DNA of 64,000 nt from contig JADKAS010000001.1 of the NCBI GenBank assembly GCA_016715245.1, forward strand, positions 124,001-188,000, read 5' to 3'. Under the pieces are notes generated by a model. It ran no database searches. It was not told the DNA's origin and was given only the letters and a program-made list of their open reading frames with translations. The first letter of the stretch is position 1. Every line of letters starts with the position of its first letter. Positions 25,678 through 36,655 of the stretch are shown one piece after another. The translations under genes and the position numbers were made by a program. Source of the DNA: Saprospiraceae bacterium. Its GTDB lineage: Bacteria; Bacteroidota; Bacteroidia; Chitinophagales; Saprospiraceae.

Positions 25678-28600
25678 ATGATAAACAGATCTTTATTGTC
25701 TTCTTCATATTGTTCAACATTTTTTATTTCACTATTCACTTTAGTGCTACTTTCTTTTATTACCGTAACAGCACAATCGTCTTACTGGATTAAAAAAGAA
25801 AGAAAAACCATCGAACAAAGATCTGATTGGGCGGGGCAGTTTAATGAAAACCTGATGAGTTTTTATGAACTGGATATGCAGGAAATGAAAAACCTTGTTA
25901 CAAAAGCCCCACTTGAACCGGCTTTTGATTTCACATCAAAAGATGGAAATACGACTGACATAATTATTCCAATGCCGGATGGTTCATTGCATGAATACAC
26001 CATTGTGGAATCTCCCGTCATGGAGGAAGAATTGAAAATAAACTACCCGAGTATAAAATCCTACAGGGGTATAAATAAAAACAACAAAACGGAAATTGTT
26101 CGATTTGACCTTGGTCCTTATGGTTTTCATGCATTGGTATGGACAAGCAAGGGGATGGTCCAGATAGACCCGTACAACAGAACTGAACAGGGATATTATG
26201 TTTCGTACTATACCCAGGATTATGAATCCGATACGTATAAAAATGTTCCTTTTTGCGGTGCAGATCACGAAGGACAACAAACAAAAGACAAAAAAATATT
26301 TGGACAACAAAGATTTGACCACGAAGTTATGATGGTGAGGCAGTACAGACTGGCTTTGGCATGTACTCCGACATGGGCTGCTTCAAGAGGTACTGTAGAA
26401 AATTGTCTTGCAGATATGAATACCATGGTCAACCGGGCAAATCTTATCTATGAAAAAGAATTGTCTGTGCGAATGGTACTTGTTGCCAAAAACGATAAGA
26501 TTGTTTTTCTTGACCCGCTCAGCAATCCTTATACTTCAACAGATCGGGGTAGGTCTTTGATAAATCAGAATACCGCGGTAATTAATCAAAAGATCGGAAC
26601 TAATTCTTATGACATTGGTCACGTTTTGTCAAGATGTAATGATGTTGGAGGTATAGCTTCTCCAGGCTCAATATGTACAGGCTTAAAAGGGGCAGGTGTC
26701 ACTTGTCACAACAATAACAATATAGAGTCCATTGTCACCAGAGTACTTTCTCATGAAATGGGACATCAGATGTCTGCAAGCCATACATTTAACAGTTGCG
26801 GCGAAACTGATCAGCTGGCTTTGGGAACCGCTTTTGAACCTGGAAGTGGCACGACCATAATGTCTTATGCAGGGGGGTGTGGCTCTGATAATGTAGCGGG
26901 TACTAATGACGATTACTACCATGTTGCTTCTTTAGACCAAATGTTGAGTTATACCAACTGGACCAATCAGGATGCCTACATCTGTGCTACAAAAATAGAT
27001 GTAGCCAACACCATTCCTACTGCAAAAATTAATTTGACTGCCGGATTCACCATACCGGTTTCAACCCCATTTGAATTGACAGGTGAAGCCGTTGATCTGG
27101 AAAACGATCCTTTGACATTCGTTTGGGAACAATACGATGCCGGCGTTTCAAGTCCATATGGAAGTCCTATGGGCAATGTTCCTATTTTCAGGTCATTAAA
27201 ACCACAGAGCAGGCCATACCGGTTTTTCCCCAATGAAGGAAGGATTCTGACCGGTAGACTTACAGAAAAAGATGAAATTTTACCTACCTATACCAGAAAT
27301 CTGACCTTTAGATTTGTAGTAAGAGATAATCATCCTGGTGGAGGAGCCGCCAATTGGGATGAATTGAAGTTTTTTGTATCTCAGGAAGCCGGACCTTTTG
27401 TATTAAAGTTCCCTTTTTTGGCTGAAAAATTTGAAGTAGGTCAAAAAGTAAAAGTGGAATGGGATGTAGCAAATACAGATAAAGCACCTGTAAATTGTAA
27501 AAAAGTAAATATTTTTCTTTCTGTAAATGACCAACTTCGAACCGGACACCCGAACTTAGTCCCTCTTGCGTACAATGTAGAGAACGACGGCGAAGAATTG
27601 GTCATTTTACCCAATTATGTAAGCAATAAAGCCAGAATAGTCATAAAAGCTGCTGACAATATTTTTCTGACAACGGGTGCTTACCCATCTGTGATTTCTC
27701 CTGCAACAAAACCTTCATTTTTTATGCAGTCTCTGGATAATCAAAGGGAGGCATGTCTTCCGACGTCACTTTCTTTTGAATTTGAAACTGAGGCTCTTGG
27801 AGGATTAACTGAACCCATTCAGTTTGAAGTGGTAAGTGGATTACCTTCGGGTGCAAATGCTGTTTTTTTAAATAATTCAGTTTTTGGAGGTGAAACAAAT
27901 ACACTTACACTGGATTTTCCCTATACCACAGGAAGTGATTCTTATGAAATTGTAGTCAGGAGTTTTGTGCCGGGTATTGATACGCTGGAAAGAAAATTAT
28001 ATGTTACGCTGAAGGGAACCGATTTAAATGAAGTTCAGCCTGTGTCCTCTGTTGATGGGCTGACCGGAGGCGCCCAAATTCAAAATTACAATTGGATGAA
28101 AAAAGGGGATGCTGACAAATATGAGATGCAATTGGCTACCAACCCTTCTTTTTCGTCAAATACGCTAGTTCTTGTCAAAGAGACGGTGGATACTTTTTTT
28201 AAAAATAATGTAATTCTGGACAGATCTACCATTTATTATTGGAGAGTCAGAGCCATAAATAATTGTAAATCAGGTGAATGGTCAGAGATATTTGCTTTTA
28301 ACACTGAAGTTTCTTCTTGTTTTATTGCACCATCTGGACCACTGACAATTAATATTTCTGCTTCAGGTATTGTAAGTGTAGAAGGTTCTCTTTTTGTTCC
28401 CCAGGACAATGTAATTACAGATTTGAATGTAAAAAAAGTGAAGGCAACGCATGAAAGAGTCAGTGATGTTGAGGTTACTTTGATATCACCTGCAAGTACT
28501 GAATTGTTGCTTTGGTCAAAAAAATGCGGGACAGCTCAGGGCATCAGTGTGGGTCTTGACGACGAATCACAGGAGTTTTTTAAATGTCCCATTAATACAG

Positions 28601-29349
28601 GAAGAATATATAAACCGGACAACAAATTGTCCAAATTTATCGGAGAGTCATCGAAAGGAGTCTGGAAATTGAGAATTGACGACCTTATTCCGGGTGGCGG
28701 TGGCAGACTGCAGGAGTTTGACCTTGAAATCTGTACCAATGTTACCCTTGAACCACCTTCCTTGATAAAAAATAATATTCTTTATTTGCCAAGACTGACA
28801 AACAAAATAATCAGCAATGTTGAATTGTTGGCCGAAGACAATAATACATCTCCCGCCAGTGTAATCTACACTATAGTCCGTTTGCCAAAATACGGTTCAT
28901 TATTATATAATAACGGACCTATGAGTACAGGGCAACAATTCTCACAGGCGGATTTGAATAATGGCGTCGTTGTTTACAAACATGAATGGGGAACAGACCC
29001 TGTAGACAATTTTTTGTTCACGATTGACGATGGTCAGGGAGGTTGGATTCCTGTTTCAGCGTTTAATATCATCATTGATCAGTCAACATCTTCTGAAGAT
29101 ATTGGAATTCTGTCATCCATTAAGTTATTTCCTAACCCGACGAGTGATATGTTAACGGTTTTTGTAGATAAAGCGGTTACAGAAACAATGTTCATAACCA
29201 TCTTGGATGTAACAGGTAAGCTGGTATATCAATCTGAATTCCGACAGAAATTGGAATTGGATTTATCTGATAATGTAAATGGAGTGTACATAGTCAGGGT
29301 TCAGATGGGAGATAAGGTAGTCCTTCAAAAACTAATTAAAAATAAATAA
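25678..29349 (+). CDS. Secreted reprolysin-like metalloprotease with P-domain and T9SS sorting domain (1)
   Basis: Start at ATG 25678 gives a signal peptide (MINRSLLSSSYCSTFFISLF); the frame could begin at TTG 25636 but that is weaker. The 1,223-residue protein has a prodomain, then a zincin core with HEMGHQMSASH at about residue 359 and a Met-turn TIMSYAGGCGSDN, as in M12B-like reprolysins. Ig/fibronectin-like regions follow, then a proprotein-convertase P-type domain near 890-1030 with LLLWSKKCGT and GVWKLRIDD. A cadherin-like segment and a T9SS type A C-terminus (LFPNPTSDMLTV) finish it. It is exported and likely cleaves host or environmental proteins. Its paralogue is 51 bases downstream. 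Confidence 0.93.
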   Translation: MINRSLLSSSYCSTFFISLFTLVLLSFITVTAQSSYWIKKERKTIEQRSDWAGQFNENLMSFYELDMQEMKNLVTKAPLEPAFDFTSKDGNTTDIIIPMPDGSLHEYTIVESPVMEEELKINYPSIKSYRGINKNNKTEIVRFDLGPYGFHALVWTSKGMVQIDPYNRTEQGYYVSYYTQDYESDTYKNVPFCGADHEGQQTKDKKIFGQQRFDHEVMMVRQYRLALACTPTWAASRGTVENCLADMNTMVNRANLIYEKELSVRMVLVAKNDKIVFLDPLSNPYTSTDRGRSLINQNTAVINQKIGTNSYDIGHVLSRCNDVGGIASPGSICTGLKGAGVTCHNNNNIESIVTRVLSHEMGHQMSASHTFNSCGETDQLALGTAFEPGSGTTIMSYAGGCGSDNVAGTNDDYYHVASLDQMLSYTNWTNQDAYICATKIDVANTIPTAKINLTAGFTIPVSTPFELTGEAVDLENDPLTFVWEQYDAGVSSPYGSPMGNVPIFRSLKPQSRPYRFFPNEGRILTGRLTEKDEILPTYTRNLTFRFVVRDNHPGGGAANWDELKFFVSQEAGPFVLKFPFLAEKFEVGQKVKVEWDVANTDKAPVNCKKVNIFLSVNDQLRTGHPNLVPLAYNVENDGEELVILPNYVSNKARIVIKAADNIFLTTGAYPSVISPATKPSFFMQSLDNQREACLPTSLSFEFETEALGGLTEPIQFEVVSGLPSGANAVFLNNSVFGGETNTLTLDFPYTTGSDSYEIVVRSFVPGIDTLERKLYVTLKGTDLNEVQPVSSVDGLTGGAQIQNYNWMKKGDADKYEMQLATNPSFSSNTLVLVKETVDTFFKNNVILDRSTIYYWRVRAINNCKSGEWSEIFAFNTEVSSCFIAPSGPLTINISASGIVSVEGSLFVPQDNVITDLNVKKVKATHERVSDVEVTLISPASTELLLWSKKCGTAQGISVGLDDESQEFFKCPINTGRIYKPDNKLSKFIGESSKGVWKLRIDDLIPGGGGRLQEFDLEICTNVTLEPPSLIKNNILYLPRLTNKIISNVELLAEDNNTSPASVIYTIVRLPKYGSLLYNNGPMSTGQQFSQADLNNGVVVYKHEWGTDPVDNFLFTIDDGQGGWIPVSAFNIIIDQSTSSEDIGILSSIKLFPNPTSDMLTVFVDKAVTETMFITILDVTGKLVYQSEFRQKLELDLSDNVNGVYIVRVQMGDKVVLQKLIKNK

Positions 29350-29400
29350 ATATTATTTGAAGATATTAATTTTAACGTATTTATTCTAAAGCAAAAAATA

Positions 29401-32400
29401 ATGCAAACAAAAATGAAAAGTATTTTAAGTTTAATGATGATTCTGATTTCAACAGGTTTTGTTGCAGGTCAAAATTATTGGACGAAGTTAAACACTGATC
29501 TTGTGGTCAGCAGAGGAGAAAGTGTTTTTCAGGAACTACCTGAAAAATATAGTTTATATTCTCTTGATCACAGTCTTATCAGTTTGGATTTGTTATCAGC
29601 ACCTAAATTGGAAGAAAACTTTGTCGACCAAAAATTTATGGAAATGGTTTTCCCTCTTGCAAATGGTAAAATGGAAGGATTTAAAGTTTTCGAACAACCT
29701 GTCATGGAGGAGGGCCTGTCTCAAAAATACCCTTTTTTGAAAGCCTATAAGGGAATTTGTTCTTCGGATCCTACCATAAAAATTTGGATTACTGTCTCAC
29801 CTTATGGATTTAGTGCCGTCATCAGTACACCTCAGGGAATCGAATATGTAGATAAATATTTTATGGAAAGAAAAGATGTTTATATTGTATATAATGTCGA
29901 TACTTATAAAAATAATCCTTATGCAGGCATTCCACTGTGTGGGGTTGATCCTGCTTCAGAAGATAAATACACACCATTTATGCCTTTTTCAAGAAAAACT
30001 GAGGAGGTAGAAACCAGGACATACCGCCTTGCTATGGCATGTACCGGTGAATGGGGAGGGGCAACTAGTCGGGGTACTGTAGCAAAATGTCTGGCAGATA
30101 TGAATATTATGGTCACCAGGTTAACACAGATATATGAAGACCAACTTGCCATGCGATTCGTATTAGTAAACGATAATGATAAAATAATATTTTTAGATAA
30201 GGATACGGATCCATATATTGGTTCTGATAAGGCCAAAACAATACTTCCCACAAATACAGGTATTTTAAATGATCGTATTGGAGTAAATAATTATGACATT
30301 GGACACGTATTGTCTATTTGTTTTGATGTCGGAGGTGTTGCTCGCCTTGGGTCTGCTTGTCAATCCTTAAAAGGAAACGGAGTGACTTGTTTTAACGATA
30401 GTAATTTTGAATATGCGGTAGCATCCATTATGGCTCATGAGGTAGGACATCAGTTTGATGCTACGCATACCTGGAATAGTTGTCCCGGTAATCAGGATAA
30501 CGTTGAAGTCGTAACAGCATATGAACCGGGTAGTGGCTCTACTATTATGTCTTATGGTGGATTATGTGGATCGGATAATATTTTTGGTGGGAATGACCCT
30601 TACTTTCATGTTGTTTCACTGGAACAGATGTTGGCTAAAACCTTGTCAGGTGGAGATGCTTACAATTGTGCCCAAAAAACATTGACCGGCAATCATACTC
30701 CTGTAGTGATTATGCCGGAAGGTGGATTTACCATTCCGAAATCCACACCGTTTGCTCTGACAGCAATGGCAACCGACGAAGATGGTGACAATCTTACCTA
30801 CCGGTGGGAGCAATACAATATTGGACCGCAGAGTTCTTTGGGTAATCCGATAGGGAATGCCCCTTTATTCCGTTCATTTCCTGGAGAATCAAGCCCTACA
30901 CGTTTTTTTCCTACAAAAACCAGGATATTTAAAAATCAATTGAATGCCAAAGACGAAGTATTACCAACCATAACCAGAGATTTAAAGTTTAAATGTGTCG
31001 TCAGAGATGAAAAAGCGGTGGGAGTTGGAATTGCCTGGGATGAAATGTCCTTTAGTGTAACGGAAGATGCAGGACCATTTGTAATTACGTATCCCAGAGT
31101 GGATGCTAAATTTGATGTGGGTCAGGAGATAAATGTGACATGGGATGTAGCCAATACCAACGAAGCTCCTGTAAACTGTAAAAAAGTAAATATATTTGTT
31201 TCCGTCAATGAAGCTTTGCTGGACAACGATCCAAATCTGATTTTGGTTGCCAAAGAAGTGCCGAACAATGGATCAACTAAAATTATTATTCCTAACAAAG
31301 TTTCAAACAAAATAAATTTTGTCATTAAGGCAGTGGATAATATTTTTCTCACCACTTCAGCTCTTCCTTCCATAGTACAAAATCCTGTAAATCCGGGAAT
31401 ATTTGTGGCGGTTGATAACGATTTGAGAGAAATTTGTTTGCCGGCAAGTCCTGCTTTTGAATTTGAAACTACCGGTTTATCAGGTTTAACTGAAAATATA
31501 CTTTTTGACATACAATCAGGTCTGCCGAATGGGGCTATCGCTTCTTTTTCAAATGCTACCGTGGTCCCCGGAAATAAAACTTTACTTACCATAAATATGG
31601 ATAATGTTGTGGGAAAAGGACTTGCTGAAATTGCAGTAAGAGCTTTTGTGCCCGGCGTAGATACTTTGGTAAGAACGTTGAGGATTTATTATACTGCCAC
31701 TAATCTAAATGAATTTACTACCCTGACTCCGGCAGACGGTACAACAGGAGGAAGTGTTTTACCCAATTTTTCCTGGACAGCCAATGTTGATGCTGCTTTT
31801 TACCAGATTCAGTTGGCTACTAATCCTTCTTTTGAGGCGGCCGTTTTAGTTTTTGACAGAAATGTAAACATTACCAATGTTAATTCAAGTGTTGTCCTTG
31901 AAAAATCTTCAGTTTATTATTGGAGAGTCAGAGCCAGCAACGATTGTAAGACAGGTGACTGGTCTGCAGTAAAAGCATTTAGTACCGAAGTGCTGAGTTG
32001 TAAAGAATTTAATTCAGGAGTTCTGAATTTGACTATTTCCAGTTCAGGTACCCCATCTGTTGAAACAGCGCTAAATGTGGGTATTGAGGGAATGGTTAAT
32101 GATATAAATGTAAAAAGTATCAAATGCGATCACCAAAGAAACGGTGACATTGTCGCTTCTCTGCTTGCACCTTCCGGTAAGGAAATTATTCTCTGGAGTA
32201 AAAAATGTGGGACTCAAAAAAATATAAGTCTTGGACTTGATGATGAATCACCTACTTTTTTCAATTGCCCTTTGAACAATAACCGGATATTAAAACCTGA
32301 AAATAAATTATCCGGTTTTTCCGGTGAACAAACTAAAGGTAACTGGACGCTGAAAATTCAGGATACGGCACCCGGGGAAGGAGGAAAACTCCTTGAATTT

Positions 32401-33039
32401 AATTTGGAACTATGTTCTAATGTTTCAGTGGCGGCACCATCCCTTGTAAATAATAATGTATTACAAATTCCTCCGGGAGACAAACCTTCCATTAAACAAA
32501 CTCATTTATTGGTAACGGACACTGACAATACAGCAGAACAACTTACCTATACAATAGTAACCTTACCTACCGCTGGAACGCTTGGTTTTAACGGAAATGT
32601 TATGGTCGTAGGTTCTGTATTCACACAGGCGGATATCAACAATGATAAAATCAGGTATACCCACAATGGTTCTGATAACCCCAATGATCAGTTTTCCTTT
32701 ACCGTCATAGACGGCCAGGGAGGATGGGTGCCTGTGACCGTTTTTGAAATTGAAATCGATGCATCTTTTCCATCTAAAACATCAGATCTGGTTAAGCAGA
32801 CTGGAATGAAATTTTTTCCTAATCCGGTCAACGATCAGGATATTAATATTGTAATTGATAATTCTTCGATTGCCTTCACAGATTTTATCATTTTTGATGT
32901 CCTGGGCAGAAAATGTTTTCAGGGAGTTTTGAAAAATAATCAGACGCTGGTTAATGTCTCTGGTTGGAAATCCGGTTTGTACACCGTTCAGATATTATTT
33001 GATAATGAATTTGTATCAGGTACCTTTATTAAAAAATAA
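29401..33039 (+). CDS. Secreted reprolysin-like metalloprotease with P-domain and T9SS sorting domain (2)
   Basis: A 1,212-residue paralogue of the preceding gene, alike along its whole length. A signal peptide (MQTKMKSILSLMMILISTGF) leads into a prodomain. The zinc site HEVGHQFDATH is at about residue 346, with Met-turn TIMSYGGLCGSDN. The EAPVNCKKVNIFVSVNE and YYWRVRASNDCKTG segments match the first copy closely. A P-type domain (IILWSKKCGTQKNISLG) and a T9SS C-terminus (FFPNPVNDQDINIVID) close it. Spacing of 51 bases suggests one transcript, ended by a strong terminator. The tandem pair arose by duplication and has since diverged. Confidence 0.93.
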   Translation: MQTKMKSILSLMMILISTGFVAGQNYWTKLNTDLVVSRGESVFQELPEKYSLYSLDHSLISLDLLSAPKLEENFVDQKFMEMVFPLANGKMEGFKVFEQPVMEEGLSQKYPFLKAYKGICSSDPTIKIWITVSPYGFSAVISTPQGIEYVDKYFMERKDVYIVYNVDTYKNNPYAGIPLCGVDPASEDKYTPFMPFSRKTEEVETRTYRLAMACTGEWGGATSRGTVAKCLADMNIMVTRLTQIYEDQLAMRFVLVNDNDKIIFLDKDTDPYIGSDKAKTILPTNTGILNDRIGVNNYDIGHVLSICFDVGGVARLGSACQSLKGNGVTCFNDSNFEYAVASIMAHEVGHQFDATHTWNSCPGNQDNVEVVTAYEPGSGSTIMSYGGLCGSDNIFGGNDPYFHVVSLEQMLAKTLSGGDAYNCAQKTLTGNHTPVVIMPEGGFTIPKSTPFALTAMATDEDGDNLTYRWEQYNIGPQSSLGNPIGNAPLFRSFPGESSPTRFFPTKTRIFKNQLNAKDEVLPTITRDLKFKCVVRDEKAVGVGIAWDEMSFSVTEDAGPFVITYPRVDAKFDVGQEINVTWDVANTNEAPVNCKKVNIFVSVNEALLDNDPNLILVAKEVPNNGSTKIIIPNKVSNKINFVIKAVDNIFLTTSALPSIVQNPVNPGIFVAVDNDLREICLPASPAFEFETTGLSGLTENILFDIQSGLPNGAIASFSNATVVPGNKTLLTINMDNVVGKGLAEIAVRAFVPGVDTLVRTLRIYYTATNLNEFTTLTPADGTTGGSVLPNFSWTANVDAAFYQIQLATNPSFEAAVLVFDRNVNITNVNSSVVLEKSSVYYWRVRASNDCKTGDWSAVKAFSTEVLSCKEFNSGVLNLTISSSGTPSVETALNVGIEGMVNDINVKSIKCDHQRNGDIVASLLAPSGKEIILWSKKCGTQKNISLGLDDESPTFFNCPLNNNRILKPENKLSGFSGEQTKGNWTLKIQDTAPGEGGKLLEFNLELCSNVSVAAPSLVNNNVLQIPPGDKPSIKQTHLLVTDTDNTAEQLTYTIVTLPTAGTLGFNGNVMVVGSVFTQADINNDKIRYTHNGSDNPNDQFSFTVIDGQGGWVPVTVFEIEIDASFPSKTSDLVKQTGMKFFPNPVNDQDINIVIDNSSIAFTDFIIFDVLGRKCFQGVLKNNQTLVNVSGWKSGLYTVQILFDNEFVSGTFIKK

Positions 33040-33059
33040 AAATTGAAGTGAAATATTGT

Positions 33060-33095
33060 AAAAGTGGTAAATCATCAGGTTTGCCACTTTTTTTT
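33060..33095 (+). terminator. Intrinsic terminator after the metalloprotease pair
   Basis: A 12-bp stem with one wobble pair and an eight-base loop is followed by a run of T. Confidence 0.8.
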
Positions 33096-33142
33096 ATTTT
33101 AAGAATTCAAAATGAATTACTTTTGAGCAATTAAAATTTTGA

Positions 33143-35167
33143 ATGTTGAAATTTAAAAAATTATTTTCTCCCTTAGATATAGGTGTTGCTGTATTACAGA
33201 ACCGATTTGTAATGGGGTCGATGCATACCAACCTCGAAGAGATAGAAGGTGGATTTGAGAGGGCTGCAGTATATTATGCGGAAAGGGCCAAAACAGGCGT
33301 AGGCCTCATCATTACAGGTGGAATCTCTCCCAATATTCAGGGTTGCGTTGGACCACATTCTGCAAAACTCTCCAATAGGGAAGAGGTTGAAAAGCACAGG
33401 CTGATTACAGCTGCTGTCAAAGAAGCAGATGGTAAAATCTGTATGCAGATACTTCATTCGGGAAGGTATGGATATCATAAAGACGTGGTAGCCCCATCAC
33501 CGATTCAATCTCCGATTAGTTTTTTTAAACCTCACGAACTGACGGATGAAGAAGTTTGGAAAACCGTTGATGATTTTGGCCAATGTGCAAGACTGGCCAG
33601 GGAAGCAGGATATGATGGTGTAGAAATAATGGGCTCAGAAGGGTATCTTATCAATCAGTTTCTGGCCGAAAGGACAAACAAAAGACAAGATGATTGAGGT
33701 GGTAGTTATGAAAACAGAATGAAGTTTCCTTTGGAAATCAGCAAAGAAATCAAAAAACAAACAGGAAATGATTTTATTATAATTTACCGGCTTTCTATGC
33801 TGGATCTGGTAGAAGGAGGAAGTTCATGGGAAGAGATAGTAAAATTGGCAAAGGAAGTTGAAAGGAGCGGCGTTCATATTATCAATACGGGCATCGGTTG
33901 GCATGAAGCCAGAATACCTACCATAGCTACGACAGTGCCAAGAATGGCATATTCGTGGGTAACAGCGCAGATGAAAAAAGAAATCTCACTTCCACTCATT
34001 GCGGTAAATCGTATCAACATGCCAGAAGTGGCAGAAAAAATACTTGAAGAAAATCATGCGGATTTAATTTCTATGGCACGACCTTTTTTAGCAGACCCAG
34101 AATTTGTTACCAAGGCGAAAGAAGGAAGAGATGATCTTATCAATACTTGTATTGCCTGCAACCAAGCCTGCCTCGACCATACATTTCAACTTAAGGTTTC
34201 GTCCTGTCTTGTCAATCCAAGAGCTTGTTTTGAAACGATCTACCCCATAAAGCCGGCAGAAAAAATTAAAAAAATTGCGGTTGTCGGTGGAGGACCTGCC
34301 GGTCTTGCTTTTTGTGTTACTGCAGCTCAAAGAGGACATGAGGTAGTGTTGTTTGAAGCTTCAGACGTATTAGGCGGACAATTTAATCTTGCAAAGGTGA
34401 TTCCCGGCAAAGAAGAGTATGCTGAAACCATCCGGTATTTTTCAAATATGCTCAAAGAACTAAAGGTTGATGTTCATCTTTCTACCAGGGTAGATAAAAG
34501 TTTTTTTGATGAAAATACATTTGACACTATCGTTTTGGCGACCGGAGTTCATCCTCGTATTCCTGATATCAAAGGTATCGAAAACAATATGGTCATCAGA
34601 TATGACGAATTATTGTCCGGCCACCGGATAGCCGGTGAAAAAGTGGCTATTCTGGGAGGTGGCGGGATAGGTTTTGATGTCGCTGAATATTTGTTATATG
34701 AAACTTCACCTCAGGGTGAATTACATACACAACATTATTTAAGCGAGTGGGGGATTGACAAATCACTAATGGTTCCGGGCGGTTTGATAACCCCAAAACA
34801 TGTACCACCTGCAAGGGAAGTTCATATGCTGAAAAGATCTTCAGGAAAATATGGAAGTACACTAGGTAAAACTACTGGCTGGATCAAAAAAATATCACTT
34901 GCGAATAAAAAAGTAAATATGATTTCCGGTATAGAATATAAAGAAATCAATGACAGAGGAATTGTAATTGTTCAAAATAATGAAGATGTTTTTTTGGAAG
35001 TAGATTCCATTATTCTTTGTACAGGACAAATACCGGAGCAAAAATTATTTTATGACCTTAAACATCTTTCAGAAGAAGTATGTATGATCGGTGGCGCTTT
35101 TGAAGCAAATGAACTGGATGCTAAAGTAGCAATTGAGCAGGCATTTCGTCTTGCTATTCAAATGTAG
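33143..35167 (+). pseudogene. fadH: 2,4-dienoyl-CoA reductase (FadH-like), interrupted by in-frame TGA
   Basis: Read through, this frame gives a 674-residue flavin, Fe-S and NADPH enzyme of FadH type. The N-terminal TIM barrel has ILHSGRYGYH. A four-cysteine 4Fe-4S cluster site, CIACNQACLDHTF followed by SSCLVNPRAC, matches FadH very well. The C-terminal dinucleotide domains carry VVGGGPAGL and ILGGGGIGFDVAEYL. The TGA at 33695-33697 stands where the family has Trp in the D-x-W-G-G-S-x-E-N-R motif. The halves are 33143-33697 and 33719-35167 in the same frame. FadH acts in beta-oxidation of unsaturated fatty acids. A one-base error or a nonsense mutation is likely. Confidence 0.85.
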
Positions 35168-35172
35168 AACAC

Positions 35173-36258
35173 ATGTTGGTGTCTAAAACTGTAAAATTTG
35201 TTGCCTTAACCTTCATTGTCCATCTTGGTTTTTTATGGTTTCCCCAAACGTTTTTATTTTGGTATCAATATTGGTTTTTTCCAGTTTTGAGAAAATTATA
35301 CGATTTTACGTTTGGGCTAAGTCCTTTTCCTGTAATCTATTTTGTGTTTTTTTTGCTGGTGGTGTATGGGTCCATCCAATTGACAAACTGGTGGCCATAC
35401 CGTACTGAAATAAAATATACATTTTTTTACAAATATTCTGCTTATAATATTGGGAAATATTCCCTTGTTTTCATCTGTTGTTTCTTTTGGTTTTGGGGAT
35501 TTCATTATTACCAGAAAGATTTTGTGCCAAAAGAAAAATATGACACTTTATCTATTGATCAAACATATGTAAAGACGGAGGTTTTAAGGGTAGTTTTAAC
35601 CATCAATGAAATAAGGAAAAACCTTTCCCATTCTGATTTTCAAAGTTTACTATATTCGCAAACTGAAAATATGGAAATGGAGATTCGCAATGTACTAAAA
35701 AAAACCATGACATCCTTTGGTTATCCGGCAGAAGGAAGGGTTCGTGTCAGATCATTGGCTCCGGAAGGTTTTTTACTGCGTTTTTCTACAGCCGGTATAT
35801 ATATTCCGTATGTGTTTGAAGGTCATGTCGACAAAGGTTTGCACGCACTTCAGATTCCTTTTACTTTGGCACACGAAATGGCGCATGGATATGGTATTAC
35901 CGATGAAGGAGATTGTAATACTTTAGCTTATTTAGTGTGTTTACAGTCAAAAAATAAAGCTATTCAGTATTCAGGATTACTTGCTTATTTGAGATATTTA
36001 TGGAATGATTCACGGATGGATTCAGTAGATAAAAATTCGTTGCGTGATCTATTGTCTCCGGAAGTAAAAAATGATATAATGGAGATGAAAGGGCAATCAG
36101 ATAAATATCCTGATGTATTTCCACGGGTGAGGGAGTTTTTGTATGAAAGTTATTTATTATGTATGGGAGTTGATGATGGTTTGATGAGTTATTATTCCAT
36201 TATTGATAAAATAGCGTTTTTACAAAAAGAAAATCCGGAATATTTTAATGATAAATAA
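35173..36258 (+). CDS. DUF3810-family membrane metalloprotease-like protein
   Basis: A 361-residue protein with three N-terminal hydrophobic segments (about residues 8-28, 42-68 and 90-112) and a soluble C-terminal domain. The zinc-binding-type motif AHEMAHGYG (His at about 234) and downstream EGDCNTLAY fit the DUF3810 pattern, related in style to other HExxH membrane peptidases. It starts six bases after the fadH stop, suggesting co-transcription. Activity and substrate are unproven. Confidence 0.85.
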   Translation: MLVSKTVKFVALTFIVHLGFLWFPQTFLFWYQYWFFPVLRKLYDFTFGLSPFPVIYFVFFLLVVYGSIQLTNWWPYRTEIKYTFFYKYSAYNIGKYSLVFICCFFWFWGFHYYQKDFVPKEKYDTLSIDQTYVKTEVLRVVLTINEIRKNLSHSDFQSLLYSQTENMEMEIRNVLKKTMTSFGYPAEGRVRVRSLAPEGFLLRFSTAGIYIPYVFEGHVDKGLHALQIPFTLAHEMAHGYGITDEGDCNTLAYLVCLQSKNKAIQYSGLLAYLRYLWNDSRMDSVDKNSLRDLLSPEVKNDIMEMKGQSDKYPDVFPRVREFLYESYLLCMGVDDGLMSYYSIIDKIAFLQKENPEYFNDK

Positions 36259-36285
36259 TTTTGAATACATCATTAAAATATTGAA

Positions 36286-36564
36286 ATGAAAGCTTTTTAC
36301 ACTATTGGTATTGTAATAATTCCAAATATATTTATGTCATTTGTCTGGTTTAGACAGTTAAAATTTCATAAAACCAAATGGCTTGGTTCCATTGGTTTTT
36401 TTGGTATTGTTCTGGTGAGCTGGTGTATTGCATTTTTTAAATATTCCTTTATGATACCCGCCTACAAAATAGGAATTTAAGGCAAGGTAGTATTATTCTC
36501 CTTGCCTGAGTTAAAGGTTACACAGGAAGTAGTAACCTAACTTGTGTTTGTCATTTATTAATGA
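36286..36564 (+). pseudogene. Decayed DUF486 (small DMT-type) membrane protein
   Basis: The 64-residue ORF 36286-36480 (NIFMSFVWFRQLKFHKT, then VSWCIAFFKYSFMIPAYKIG) matches the start and middle of DUF486 proteins. Downstream the same frame still encodes FSLPELKVTQEVVT and LVFVIY, which fit the missing C-terminus. Stops interrupt it at TAA 36478-36480, TAA 36538-36540 and TAA 36559-36561. Intact relatives run to about 110 residues. Several stops argue for real decay instead of a single sequencing error. Formerly a small membrane transporter-like protein of unknown substrate. Confidence 0.7.
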
Positions 36565-36655
36565 TAATATTTAAAACAGAACTCTTGAGAGCCAATCATG
36601 TAATTGGTCTCGTGTTTTAGTTTTTGGCAGTCTATTTTATATTAAAAAAATAATA

